Assembly (NCBI GenBank): GCA_944388175.1 | Contig: CALXHR010000010.1 | Coordinates: 1-64,000 of the forward strand | Length of the DNA stretch: 64,000 bases | Reading direction: 5' to 3' | From: an uncultured Gemmiger sp. | GTDB taxonomy: Bacteria; Bacillota; Clostridia; Oscillospirales; Ruminococcaceae | Shown here: piece after piece, positions 37,901 through 46,501 of the stretch | Layout of the letters: every line of letters starts with the position of its first letter | Numbering within the stretch: position 1 is the first letter of the stretch | Position numbers and translations under genes: made by a program | The notes under the pieces: generated by a model | Told to the model about the DNA's origin: nothing | Databases searched by the model: none | Seen by the model: the letters and a program-made list of their open reading frames with translations, nothing else

Positions 37901-38893
37901 ATGGCAAAAGGACGTGTCGTCTACCACAAACAGCCGCCGGCCGACGCGCCGCGCAGCGTTTCCACCGCCGGGGCACGGCAGCGCCGGCGCCGGCACCCGT
38001 GGCTGCGGCTGCTGGTGGCGGTTTTGGCGCTGGCGGCCGCAGCCGGGGCCGTGTACGGGTTGTGGCTGCTGCACCCGGTCCATAACGACCGGTTGTTGGC
38101 GGCGTTTGCCCCGCAGGCAGCGGCCGAAACCGAGCCCGCGCAGGACGCGGCGGCCCCGTCCGATGCCCAGACAGACGCCCCGGCCGACGCCCCGGCAGAC
38201 CCCAACCAGGCGGCCGCCGTGCCGCCGGCCGGGGACGGGCGCATTGTGGTGGCCGTCGACCCGGGGCACGGCGGCGTCAACCCCAACATCGGGGCCGAGG
38301 ATTTTGGCAGCGAAGCGAACGGCCTGCGCGAGGTGGACATCACCTACGCCACGGCGCAGGCGCTGGTGGACCTGCTGCAGGCCGACACCCGTTTTTCCCC
38401 GCTGCTGACCACCGATGGTTCTGCCTACTTAAAACCCAGCGAGCGCGGCGCCGTCGCCAAAGCGGCCGGGGCGCAGCTGCTGGTGTCCATCCACCTCAAC
38501 TACGACGCCAGCGCCGAGCCCTCGGGGTTTGAGTGTTACGCCGCGCCGCCGGTGCTGTCCACCAACGCCGAGAGCGTGCGGTTTGGCAAGCTGCTCGTCG
38601 ATGCATTCGGGCAGCTGGGGCTGCGCATCCGCGGCAACAACGGCGTGCGGTACTTATATTATGACGCCAACGACAACAAGGTGATCCTGGAATCCACCGA
38701 CACCACGCCCCGCAGCGACCCCACGTTCACGGTGCTGTCCAGCTGCGGCTGCCCGGCCGTGCTGTGTGAGGAAGGGTTTATCAGCAACGCCGGCGACATG
38801 GCGCTGCTGGCGGGCGACGGCGGCTGCCAACAGGCGGCCGAGCTCTATTACCAATGCATCTGTGCCTATTTCAACCTGGAACCGGCCGGATAA
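37901..38893 (+). CDS. N-acetylmuramoyl-L-alanine amidase (Amidase_3, CwlD-like)
   Basis: A 330-residue membrane-anchored cell-wall amidase. A basic N-terminus is followed by one helix (about 33-54), an Ala/Pro/Asp-rich spacer, and an Amidase_3 domain (about 110-325). The zinc ligands are visible: H in VAVDPGHGGVNPN, E in NGLREVDITYATAQ, H in LLVSIHLNYDAS, and the catalytic E in AVLCEEGFISNAGD. It cleaves the bond between muramic acid and the stem peptide. With spoIIE next on the same strand it could be the sporulation amidase CwlD or a vegetative enzyme; sequence alone does not decide. ATG 37901 follows AAGGAGCAAGGGACC. Confidence 0.9.
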   Translation: MAKGRVVYHKQPPADAPRSVSTAGARQRRRRHPWLRLLVAVLALAAAAGAVYGLWLLHPVHNDRLLAAFAPQAAAETEPAQDAAAPSDAQTDAPADAPADPNQAAAVPPAGDGRIVVAVDPGHGGVNPNIGAEDFGSEANGLREVDITYATAQALVDLLQADTRFSPLLTTDGSAYLKPSERGAVAKAAGAQLLVSIHLNYDASAEPSGFECYAAPPVLSTNAESVRFGKLLVDAFGQLGLRIRGNNGVRYLYYDANDNKVILESTDTTPRSDPTFTVLSSCGCPAVLCEEGFISNAGDMALLAGDGGCQQAAELYYQCICAYFNLEPAG

Positions 38894-38912
38894 TCACGCT
38901 TTCGCCACGCTG

Positions 38913-38955
38913 CGGCGGGCCCTGCGCGCAAACGCGCGCAGGGCCCGCCGTTTTT
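38913..38955 (+). terminator. Terminator of the amidase gene
   Basis: CGGCGGGCCCTGCGCG pairs with CGCGCAGGGCCCGCCG around a short A-rich loop and is followed by TTTTTGTTG. Confidence 0.9.
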
Positions 38956-39138
38956 GTTGTTTTGCCCGTTTGCGGGGCGGCGGCGCGCCGTTTCGCCGGG
39001 GTTTGGGGCGCGTTTTGTCCGCCCGGCGGGCATTGGCAAAGGTTTTCGGGTTTCCCCGGCCTGCGGCAAAAAGCACCGCGCGGCCATGGTATCGTACAGC
39101 TACCGTACGGCATAGAACATAAAGGGGGAACTGTACTT

Positions 39139-41439
39139 ATGGCTGTATTTACCAAAGAAAAACTGCAACTTCCGGTGGGCGGCGCGCTGCTGCCCGCGGG
39201 CGCGCGCTGGTCGGCGCTGGCCTGGCAGGTGGGGGCGCTGGCCGCCGGCACCGTGCTGGGCGCCGGGCAGGTGTACGGCGGGGCCGCGCCGTTCGGCCTG
39301 GCGTGGGTCGCGGCTTGCCCGCCGGTCTACCTGTGGGCGGCGGGCGTGGGGGCGCTGGCCGGCAGTTTGATCTTCCAGCCGCTGGGGCTGGCGCTCAAGC
39401 TGGCGGGGGCGCTGGCGGCCGCCGTGGCGGGGCGGTGGCTGGGCGGCGGCAGGCCCCGCACCGCATGGCTGGCAGGCGGCGGCACGCTGGTGGGCGTGCA
39501 GGTGCTGGATTGTGTGCTGGCGGGCGGCATCTTGGACCCCGGGCAGAGCGTCGCCGTGCTCAGCACCGTATTGCTGGCGGGGGCGCTGGGCTGGGGGTTC
39601 GCACATTTTCCCGCGCGGGAACCGCGCGGGGCCTGCCTGTGGCTGGCGGTGGGGGTGGCGTGCCTGCAGCGCTTTGCCGCCGGGCCTTTGGCTCCGGGCC
39701 TGGCGGTGGCGGCGGCCGCCGGGCTGTGCGCCGCCCTGGCGGGCACACTGGCGCAGACGGCGGTGCTCAGCATTGCGGTGGCGGCCGCGCTCACGGCGGC
39801 CAGCCCGTCGCTGTGCTATGCGGCGCTGGCCGTGGCGCTGGGCAGCCTGGCGGCGGCGTGCCTGTTCCCCGGCGAGCGCTGGCGCTGCGCCGGGGTGTTT
39901 GCGGCGGGGTGCGCCGTGGGGGCGCTGGCCGCGCCCGACGCCGCCGGGGTGCTGCCGCTGGCCGTGGGCGGCGGGCTGGGGATGTGTGTGGCGCTGGCGC
40001 TGCCGGGCGACTGGCTGCGCGCGGTGTTTCCGCCGCTGGCCCCGCCGGTGCAGGCCCAGGGGCTTACCGGCGCGGCGCGGCGGCTGGCTTCGGTGGCCGA
40101 TACGCTCAGCGATATCGCCGACACCGTCAACGCCGTCTGCGCGCGGCAGATGCCGCCTAAGGGCGAAACCTTCGACTTCGTCGTCGAGCACACGGCCCGC
40201 GCGGTCTGCCAGAACTGCACGCGCCGCAACCGCTGCTGGGTGCGCGGCTACGCCACGGCGATGGACGGGCTGTACCAGCTCAAACCCAAGCTGGAGGAAA
40301 CCGGCCGCGTCGAGGTCGAGGACCTGCCCGGCCAACTCTCGGTCTGCATCCATCCCAGCGACCTGTGCACGGCCGCCAACCACGGCTATAGCCTGTGGCG
40401 CAGCCGCCGCCAGACGCGGGCGCGGGCCGCCACGCTGCGCGCCGCGTTGACCGAGCAGTACAGTGCGCTGGCGGGGGCGCTGGCGCAGCTGTCGGCACGG
40501 CTGGGGCAGGCGGGCCTGCCCGACGCGCGCCGGGCCGAGAAAGCCGCCCAGCTGTTTGCGGGGCTGGGGCTCGACGCGCTGGAATGCAGCGCCACGCAGG
40601 ACCTGGCGGGCCGGTTGACGGTGTCGGTAACGCTGGACCGGACCAGATTTTCCGACGAGGAACTCGCCGCCCTGACCGAAGAACTCAGCCGCCTGTGCCG
40701 CCGCGACCTGGCCCTGCCCGAAGTCACCCACTGCCGCACCGTGACGATGCTGAGCTTTGGCGAGCGCCCGCTGTTTGAAGCCGAGTTTGGCGCGGCGTCG
40801 CGCCCGGCGCGCGGGCAGAGCGTCAGCGGCGACGCGCTGGAACAGTTCTGCGACCCCGGCGGCCGCGCCCAGGTGCTGCTGTGCGACGGCATGGGCACCG
40901 GCCGCCCGGCGGCGGTGGACGGCCAGATGGCCGCCAAGCTGACCGGCCAGCTGCTGCGCGCCGGGTTTGCGGCCGAAAGCGCCGCCCGGCTCGTCAACGT
41001 GGCGCTGGGGCTGAAAAATGCCGGGCAGGAGTCCGGCGCGACGCTGGACCTGCTGACGGTGGATCTGTACAGCGGGCGGGCCGGGCTGTTCAAGGCCGGG
41101 GCGGCGCCCAGCTTTCTGGTGCGCGGCGGCGTGCCCCACCGGCTGGAAAGCCCCAGCCTGCCCATGGGCGTGGTGGACAGCCTGGTGGGGCGGTCGTCGA
41201 CCTTTGCGCTGGACGCCGGGGACTGGGTGGCATTGGTCAGCGACGGCGCGCTGGCCGACGGCAGCGACTGGCTGATGCAGCAGCTGCAGTTGTGCGCGCA
41301 GCTGGGCCACACGCCGCAGCAGGCCGCCGACGCCGTGGCCGAAGCCGCCGCCCGCCGCGCGGGCGAAAAGCAGGACGATATCACGGTGGCGGTGCTGCGG
41401 CTGGCCAAACGCCCCAACGGCCCCCACGCCGCGGCCTGA
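39139..41439 (+). CDS. spoIIE: Stage II sporulation protein E (SpoIIE phosphatase)
   Basis: A 766-residue protein. Residues about 20-310 form roughly ten very Ala/Gly/Leu-rich membrane helices. A central region (about 330-540) includes the cysteine-containing CQNCTRRNRCWVRGYATAMD typical of SpoIIE. Residues about 545-755 are a PP2C-type phosphatase with metal motifs LLCDGMGTGRPA and ALVSDGALADG. SpoIIE localises to the polar septum and dephosphorylates SpoIIAA to release sigma-F in the forespore. Its presence argues that the organism descends from, or is, a spore former. ATG 39139 follows AAAGGGGGAACTGTACTT. Base composition is extremely G+C-rich, so several long false frames overlap it. Confidence 0.93.
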   Translation: MAVFTKEKLQLPVGGALLPAGARWSALAWQVGALAAGTVLGAGQVYGGAAPFGLAWVAACPPVYLWAAGVGALAGSLIFQPLGLALKLAGALAAAVAGRWLGGGRPRTAWLAGGGTLVGVQVLDCVLAGGILDPGQSVAVLSTVLLAGALGWGFAHFPAREPRGACLWLAVGVACLQRFAAGPLAPGLAVAAAAGLCAALAGTLAQTAVLSIAVAAALTAASPSLCYAALAVALGSLAAACLFPGERWRCAGVFAAGCAVGALAAPDAAGVLPLAVGGGLGMCVALALPGDWLRAVFPPLAPPVQAQGLTGAARRLASVADTLSDIADTVNAVCARQMPPKGETFDFVVEHTARAVCQNCTRRNRCWVRGYATAMDGLYQLKPKLEETGRVEVEDLPGQLSVCIHPSDLCTAANHGYSLWRSRRQTRARAATLRAALTEQYSALAGALAQLSARLGQAGLPDARRAEKAAQLFAGLGLDALECSATQDLAGRLTVSVTLDRTRFSDEELAALTEELSRLCRRDLALPEVTHCRTVTMLSFGERPLFEAEFGAASRPARGQSVSGDALEQFCDPGGRAQVLLCDGMGTGRPAAVDGQMAAKLTGQLLRAGFAAESAARLVNVALGLKNAGQESGATLDLLTVDLYSGRAGLFKAGAAPSFLVRGGVPHRLESPSLPMGVVDSLVGRSSTFALDAGDWVALVSDGALADGSDWLMQQLQLCAQLGHTPQQAADAVAEAAARRAGEKQDDITVAVLRLAKRPNGPHAAA

Positions 41440-41528
41440 AGGCGCAAAAGGGCAGCGGCGTTTTGCACGCCGGAGCGCGCAATGTGCCGTTTGCATAAAA
41501 ATATTTCCAGAAATTATGCAAAAACTGT

Positions 41529-41556
41529 TTGAATTTTCACAAAGATGTGGTAAAGT
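41529..41556 (+). promoter_or_regulatory. Promoter of the EF-G paralogue
   Basis: TTGAAT (41529-41534), 16-base spacer ending TGG, TAAAGT (41551-41556), an extended -10 arrangement, about 90 bases before the start codon. Confidence 0.6.
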
Positions 41557-41652
41557 AGTATCAATCGGTGAGATTTGTGCAAATTCACCAGCAATCTACG
41601 CCGCAGGGCGCGTGCGAAAAAGGCCCCGGCGCGAAAAGAGGTTTGACGATTC

Positions 41653-43728
41653 ATGGACTATGCAAGCAAAGACATCCGCAACATTCTGGTGGCCGGTCAT
41701 GCCGGGTGCGGCAAGACGACGCTGGTCGAAGCGCTGTTGTACTTAAGCGGCGCGACCGAGCGCATGGGCCGTGTGGAGGACGGCACCGCCGCCAGCGACT
41801 TTGACCCCGAGGAAATTCGCCGCAAGGTATCGCTGAACGCCAGCGTCGTACCCATCGAGTATCAGGGCGTCAAATACAACCTGATCGACGCGCCCGGCCT
41901 GTTTGATTTCGAGACCGGCGCGGCCGAGGGCGTCATGGCTGCCGAGAGCGTGCTGATCTGCGTGTCGGGCCGTTCGGGCGTCAGCGTCGGGGCCGAGAAA
42001 GCCTACCGCCTGGCCGTCAAGAACAACAAGGCGCGGATGATCTTTGTGACCAAGACTGACCTCGAGAACGCCGACTATTTCAAGATTCTCGAACAGATGA
42101 AGATCGAGTTCGGCCCCAGCGTCTGTCCCTGCGTCGTGCCCGCCCGTCTCGACGACGGCACCGTCGTCTACATCAACCTGTTCAGCCAGAAGGCATTTAA
42201 ATATGAGGGCGGCAAACAGATTCAGATCGACCTGCCCGACATCGGCCACCGGTTCGAGGGCCTGATCCAGGCCATGAGCGAGGCCATTGCCGAGACCGAC
42301 GAGACCCTGATGGAAAAATTCTTCGAGGGCGAGCCCTTCACCACCGAGGAGATCGTCCAGGGCATGGCGGCCGGCGTGCGCAGCGGCCAGATCACGCCGG
42401 TGTTCTGCGGCAGCGCCGTCAACAACCAGGCGCTGGATATGCTGCTGTACAACATGGACGTGCTGCTGCCCGGCGCCGACACCGCCGCCGCCGTGGGCGA
42501 GGATGCCAACGGCGACCCCGTGGAAATCACGGCCGACACCGACGCCCCGCTGTGCGCCTATGTGTTCAAGACGGTGGCCGACCCGTTCGTCGGCAAGCTC
42601 AGCTACATCAAGGTGCTTTCCGGCAAATTGACCGCAACCAGCAACGCCGTCAACGCGCGCACCAACCAGCCCGAGCGCCTGGGCAAGACGCTGACGGTCT
42701 GCGGCAAAAAGCAGACCGACACCGCCGCCATCACGGCCGGGGATATCGGCGCGGTGGCCAAGCTGCCCACGGCCAAAACCGGCGATACGCTGTGCGACCC
42801 CGCGCGCGTCGTCAAGCTGCCCGCGCCCGAGTACCCGGTCAGCACCTACCGCATGGCGGTCAAGGTGGCCAAAAAGGGCGACGAGGGCAAGGTTTCCGGC
42901 GCGCTGGCCCGTTTGATCGAGGAGGACCCCGCCATCACCTTTACCGTCGACCCCGAGACCAAGCAGCAGGTCATCAGCGGCCTGGGCACCCAGCACCTCG
43001 AAGTTGCGGTCGCCAAGCTCAAGAACAAGTTCGGCGTCGAGATCACGCTCGAAACGCCGCGCGTACCCTACCGCGAGTCCATCCGCAAGAGCTGCAAGGC
43101 CCAGGGCCGCCACAAAAAGCAGACCGGCGGCCACGGTCAGTTCGGCGATGTGTGGATTCAGTTTGAGCCCATCGAAGGCGAGGACATCGAATTTGCCGAG
43201 AACGTGTTCGGCGGCAGCGTGCCCAAGAACTATTTCCCGGCGGTCGAAAAAGGCGTGCGCCAGGCGGCCGAGCACGGCGTGCTGGCCGGCTACCCGATGG
43301 TCGGCATGAAAGCCACGCTGCTGGACGGCAGCTACCACCCCGTAGACTCCAGCGAGATGGCGTTCATCATGGCCGCCAAGCTCGCGTACAAGGCCGCCAT
43401 CCCCGAAGCCGGCCCCGTGCTGCTGGAACCCATCGGTACGCTGCAGGCCCATGTCCCGGCCGATAACACCGGCGATATCATGGGCGAGGTCACCAAGCGC
43501 CGCGGCCGCGTGCTGGGCATGAACCCCGACGACGAGGGCATGCAGATCGTCGAAGCCGAGGTGCCGATGGCCGAAATGCAGGATTTCACGACCTTCCTGC
43601 GGCAGCTGACCCAGGGCCGCGGCTGGTTCACGTTTGATTTTGTCCGCTACGAGACGCTGCCTCAGATGCTGGAAGCCAAGGTTATCGAGCAGGCCAAGGC
43701 GCTGGGCAACTTTGCCGAGGAAGAGTAA
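41653..43728 (+). CDS. Elongation factor G paralogue (EF-G-like GTPase)
   Basis: A 691-residue five-domain translational GTPase. G1 is GHAGCGKT (15-22). G3 is DAPG at 78-81 followed by L82, where canonical EF-G has DTPGH; G4 is TKTD (132-135) in place of NKxD. Later domains are intact: KVLSGKL and the EF-G III/IV segments RVPYRESIRKSCKAQGRHKK, QTGGHGQFGDVWIQFEP, and the domain V GEVTKRRGRVLGM. Loss of the switch II histidine and a non-standard G4 place it with the EF-G2/FusA2-type paralogues of Firmicutes and not with housekeeping FusA, which normally sits with rpsL/rpsG. Its role is unknown. ATG 41653 follows AAAAGAGGTTTGACGATTC. Confidence 0.9.
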   Translation: MDYASKDIRNILVAGHAGCGKTTLVEALLYLSGATERMGRVEDGTAASDFDPEEIRRKVSLNASVVPIEYQGVKYNLIDAPGLFDFETGAAEGVMAAESVLICVSGRSGVSVGAEKAYRLAVKNNKARMIFVTKTDLENADYFKILEQMKIEFGPSVCPCVVPARLDDGTVVYINLFSQKAFKYEGGKQIQIDLPDIGHRFEGLIQAMSEAIAETDETLMEKFFEGEPFTTEEIVQGMAAGVRSGQITPVFCGSAVNNQALDMLLYNMDVLLPGADTAAAVGEDANGDPVEITADTDAPLCAYVFKTVADPFVGKLSYIKVLSGKLTATSNAVNARTNQPERLGKTLTVCGKKQTDTAAITAGDIGAVAKLPTAKTGDTLCDPARVVKLPAPEYPVSTYRMAVKVAKKGDEGKVSGALARLIEEDPAITFTVDPETKQQVISGLGTQHLEVAVAKLKNKFGVEITLETPRVPYRESIRKSCKAQGRHKKQTGGHGQFGDVWIQFEPIEGEDIEFAENVFGGSVPKNYFPAVEKGVRQAAEHGVLAGYPMVGMKATLLDGSYHPVDSSEMAFIMAAKLAYKAAIPEAGPVLLEPIGTLQAHVPADNTGDIMGEVTKRRGRVLGMNPDDEGMQIVEAEVPMAEMQDFTTFLRQLTQGRGWFTFDFVRYETLPQMLEAKVIEQAKALGNFAEEE

Positions 43729-43736
43729 GCGCTTGT

Positions 43737-43842
43737 CCTTTTCTTGTAAGAAAAGGATCCAAAGAACTTTCCATGAAAAACAGGGGGTATGGCGTAGGCC
43801 ATACCCCCTGTTTTGGTTTGCCCTTTCTTTGCAAAGAAAGGG
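43737..43842. repeat. Three-hairpin intergenic element, copy 1
   Basis: Hairpin A CCTTTTCTTGTAAGAAAAGG (43737-43756), hairpin B with CAGGGGGTATGG and CCATACCCCCTG arms then TTTT (43781-43814), and hairpin C CCCTTTCTTTGCAAAGAAAG with its closing GG (43821-43842). B is a terminator for the EF-G paralogue on the + strand. C abuts the end of the minus-strand GNAT gene. The same order is found at 44928-45048. Confidence 0.85.
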
Positions 43843-43853
43843 CGGCAACCGGC

Positions 43854-44810
43854 TCAGCGCCCGCCGGCAAGGCGCATATACAAAAGCGGGTAGGGGCCGC
43901 CCTGTTCGTCGCGGTCGGTGCGCTTGTAGACGCAAAAGCCCATGTGCTCATAAAACCCTTTGGCCTGCGGGTTCTGCTCGTTCACCGTCAGCCGCTGCAC
44001 GGCATAGCGTTCGATACCGTATTGCAGCAGGCGTTTGCCCAGGCCTTTGCCGCGTTCCTCCGGGGTGATAAACAGCATTTCCAGCGTGCCGTCCTCGACC
44101 CCCATAAAGGCGGCCGGGCGGCCCGCGCCGTCTTGCGCGACCACCAGATGGGCCACCCCACGCAGCGCCTGCGGGACATATTCTTGGATCTGCTTGATCT
44201 CATCGCCGGACAAAAACAGGTGGGTGGCTTTTACCGAGCGTTCCCACACGTCCAGCAGCTGCCGGAGCAATTCCGGCGTGCGGTCATTTTGGGGAATTGG
44301 GACAAGCTGCATACTGTGGTTCTCCTCTTCGGCCCGGGCCGGGTCTGTGCTTTTTGGTTGCTTTTCCGGCAAGGGAAGCACCATCACATAATTTGTCAGC
44401 AGCACGCCGCGGCGTTCCACCTGCTGGGGGCGCACCACGCGGTAACCGCGCCGTTCCAAGAAAGGCCGCGCCGTGATGGACGCGTGGGTCGTGACCGGTC
44501 CCGGCACGGCGGCTTCCAGCCGGTTGCACAGGGCGGTGGCGACGCCGCGGCGCTGCCAGTCTTTGTGGACGTACAGCCGGTCGAGGTAGCCGTCCCCGGC
44601 GATATCGCCAAACCCCACGATGCGCCCGTCCGCCACGGCTACCAGTGTCGTGTGCGCGCGGAAAGACCGGGCCCAGGCATCCAGGTCCACCGGCCCGCCG
44701 ACCCAGGCGTCGAGCTGTTCGGGCGTATAGTCGCGCGCGTTCACCGCGTGCACGGTATCGTAAAACAGCGCCGCCATCTCCCGGCAGTCGCCGGGGTGGT
44801 AAGCACGCAA
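43854..44810 (-). CDS. Double GNAT acetyltransferase with internal ribosome binding site
   Basis: One frame encodes two GNAT domains. The N-terminal one (about 1-150: MAALFYDTVHAVNARDYTPEQ, LYVHKDWQRRGVATALCNRL) resembles YafP-type enzymes. The C-terminal one (167-318: LVPIPQNDRTPELLRQLLDV, VWERSVKATHLFLSGDEIKQ, LFITPEERGKGLGKRLL) resembles YjaB/YiiD-type enzymes that usually stand alone. Just before M167 (ATG at 44312) lies GAAGAGGAGAACCACAGT, an ideal ribosome binding site in frame, so the second domain may also be made separately. The 5' end is unclear: the TTG at 44810 is far from AAAGGAG, which better fits an ATT or ATC codon at 44822 or 44816. Acetyl-CoA-dependent transfer is expected; substrates unknown. 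Confidence 0.82.
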   Translation of the reverse strand: MRAYHPGDCREMAALFYDTVHAVNARDYTPEQLDAWVGGPVDLDAWARSFRAHTTLVAVADGRIVGFGDIAGDGYLDRLYVHKDWQRRGVATALCNRLEAAVPGPVTTHASITARPFLERRGYRVVRPQQVERRGVLLTNYVMVLPLPEKQPKSTDPARAEEENHSMQLVPIPQNDRTPELLRQLLDVWERSVKATHLFLSGDEIKQIQEYVPQALRGVAHLVVAQDGAGRPAAFMGVEDGTLEMLFITPEERGKGLGKRLLQYGIERYAVQRLTVNEQNPQAKGFYEHMGFCVYKRTDRDEQGGPYPLLYMRLAGGR

Positions 44811-44927
44811 CAGGATGGCAATTCCGCTCCTTTCCCTAATATATACAATCTGAAATTAAAATTTAAGAAAATACATATTGTATATTTCCCGCCATTTCCC
44901 GGGAAAAACAATGGGCTGGGAAGCGTT

Positions 44928-45048
44928 CGCCTTTCCCCTGCAAGAAAAAGGCGAATGGGATTTCGATTAAAAACCGTGGGTATGGCGCAGGCCATCCCCA
45001 CGGTTTTTGTTTGGAATTTCTTTGGTCCTTTCTTTGCAAAGAAAGGAC
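44928..45048. repeat. Three-hairpin intergenic element, copy 2
   Basis: Hairpin A (CGCCTTT to AAAGGCG, 44928-44953), hairpin B with AAAACCGTGGG and CCCCACGGTTTT outer arms and the same ATGGCGCAGGCCAT core (44969-45007), hairpin C, a perfect 24-base palindrome around CTTTGCAAAG (45025-45048). C abuts the 3' end of gltX on the minus strand, as in copy 1 with the GNAT gene. Confidence 0.85.
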
Positions 45049-45055
45049 GAACGGC

Positions 45056-46501
45056 TCACAGCGCGGCCAGCGCGGCGCGCAGGCGGGCCAGCGTCTCGTC
45101 GCGGCCCAGCATGGCGGCCAGGTCGGTGCCGCCGCCCGGCGTGCGCGCCTTGCCCGAAAGCGCGATGCCCAGCGGGTACAGCAGCCAGCCGTTCTTTTTC
45201 TCCAGCGCTTCCGCTTTGGCCTTGCACGCTTCAAAAATGGCGTCGCGGCTCCAGTCGGTCTGGGCTTCCAGCAGCGGCAGCAGGGCTTCCAGCGCTTCTT
45301 TGGCGCTCTCCGGCGTCGTTTTCTGCTTTTTGTTGCGGTACAGTTCCGCGTCATAGGGCAGCACGGCATCAAAGAAATCCAGCTGCGGGGGAATATCCTC
45401 CAACACTTCGCAGCGGGGCTGCAGGTTGGCGCACAGCAGGTCGCGGTCGATGTCGCGGTGCACGGCGCTGTCAATAAACGGGTCGGCCAGGCGGCGGAAC
45501 TCGGCGGGCGGCAGCGCGCGGATATACGCCGCGTTGATGGCCCGCAGCTTGAGCGGGTCAAAGATCGCCGGGGACTTCGAGATGCGCGCCGGGTCCCAAA
45601 TGCGGATCATCTCATCCAGCGTGAAAATTTCCTGCTCGCCCTCGGGCGCCCAGCCCAGCAGCAGCAGGTAGTTCAGCACCGCCGCGGGCAGGTAGCCTTT
45701 GGCCACCAGGTCCTGGTAACTGGCGTCGCCGTTGCGCTTGGACAGCTTGTTCTGCGCGTCCTTCATCACCGGCGGGCAGTGGATGTAGACCGGTTTCTCC
45801 CACCCGAACGCGTCGTACAACAGGTTGTACTTGGGCGTGCTGGAAAGATACTCACTGCCGCGGATCACGTGGGTGATGCCCATCAGGTGGTCGTCCACGA
45901 CGTTGGCAAAGTTGTAGGTCGGCATGCCGTCGGTCTTGATAAGGATCTGGTCGTCCAGTTCGCTGACGTTCACCTCAATGTGGCCGTAGACGACGTCGTC
46001 AAACGCCGCCACGCCGCTTTCGGGGATTTTCTGCCGGATGACGTAGGGCTCGCCCGCGGCCAGCTTGGCGGCCACTTCCTCGGGGGAAAGGTTGCGGCAA
46101 TGCCCGTCGTAGTGGGTCATCTCGCCGGCGGCGCGCTGGGCCTCGTGCATCTCGTTCAGCCGTTCCTCGGTGCAGAAACAGTAGTACGCCTTGCCGGCCT
46201 GGACGAGCTGCTCGGCATACTGTTTGAACATCCCCATGCGCTCGCTCTGCACATAGGGGCCGACGGGCCCGCCGATATCGGGGCCTTCGTCCCAGGTCAG
46301 GCCGGTGGCGCGCAGCGTGCCGTAGATGATATCGGTCGCGCCCTCGACCAGGCGGCCCTGGTCGGTATCCTCAATGCGCAGGATGAACGTGCCGCCGTTG
46401 TGGCGGGCCTGCAGGTAGGTGTACAGTGCGGTGCGCAGGTTGCCCACGTGCATGTAACCGGTGGGGGAGGGCGCAAAACGGGTGCGGACGTTGGAAGCCA
46501 T
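45056..46501 (-). CDS. gltX: Glutamyl-tRNA synthetase
   Basis: A 481-residue class I aminoacyl-tRNA synthetase. The HIGH-equivalent is PSPTGYMHVGNLRTALYTYL (residues about 11-30) and the KMSKS-equivalent is KLSKRNG. Other family segments are FILRIEDTDQGR, NFANVVDDHLMGITHVIRG and the helical anticodon-binding C-terminus. It charges tRNA-Glu and, in organisms that lack GlnRS, may also charge tRNA-Gln for GatCAB. ATG 46501 is the start because GAAGAGGTTTTTGCT precedes it and the protein then begins MASNVRTRFAPSPTG; the longer frame crosses leader hairpins. Transcription begins at its own promoter about 260 bases upstream. Confidence 0.96.
   Translation of the reverse strand: MASNVRTRFAPSPTGYMHVGNLRTALYTYLQARHNGGTFILRIEDTDQGRLVEGATDIIYGTLRATGLTWDEGPDIGGPVGPYVQSERMGMFKQYAEQLVQAGKAYYCFCTEERLNEMHEAQRAAGEMTHYDGHCRNLSPEEVAAKLAAGEPYVIRQKIPESGVAAFDDVVYGHIEVNVSELDDQILIKTDGMPTYNFANVVDDHLMGITHVIRGSEYLSSTPKYNLLYDAFGWEKPVYIHCPPVMKDAQNKLSKRNGDASYQDLVAKGYLPAAVLNYLLLLGWAPEGEQEIFTLDEMIRIWDPARISKSPAIFDPLKLRAINAAYIRALPPAEFRRLADPFIDSAVHRDIDRDLLCANLQPRCEVLEDIPPQLDFFDAVLPYDAELYRNKKQKTTPESAKEALEALLPLLEAQTDWSRDAIFEACKAKAEALEKKNGWLLYPLGIALSGKARTPGGGTDLAAMLGRDETLARLRAALAAL

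Noticed and set aside
39100..41496. 798-codon minus-strand frame opposite spoIIE
   Set aside because: Complement of a very G+C-rich gene; composition dominated by Arg, Gln, Gly and Ala without domain structure.
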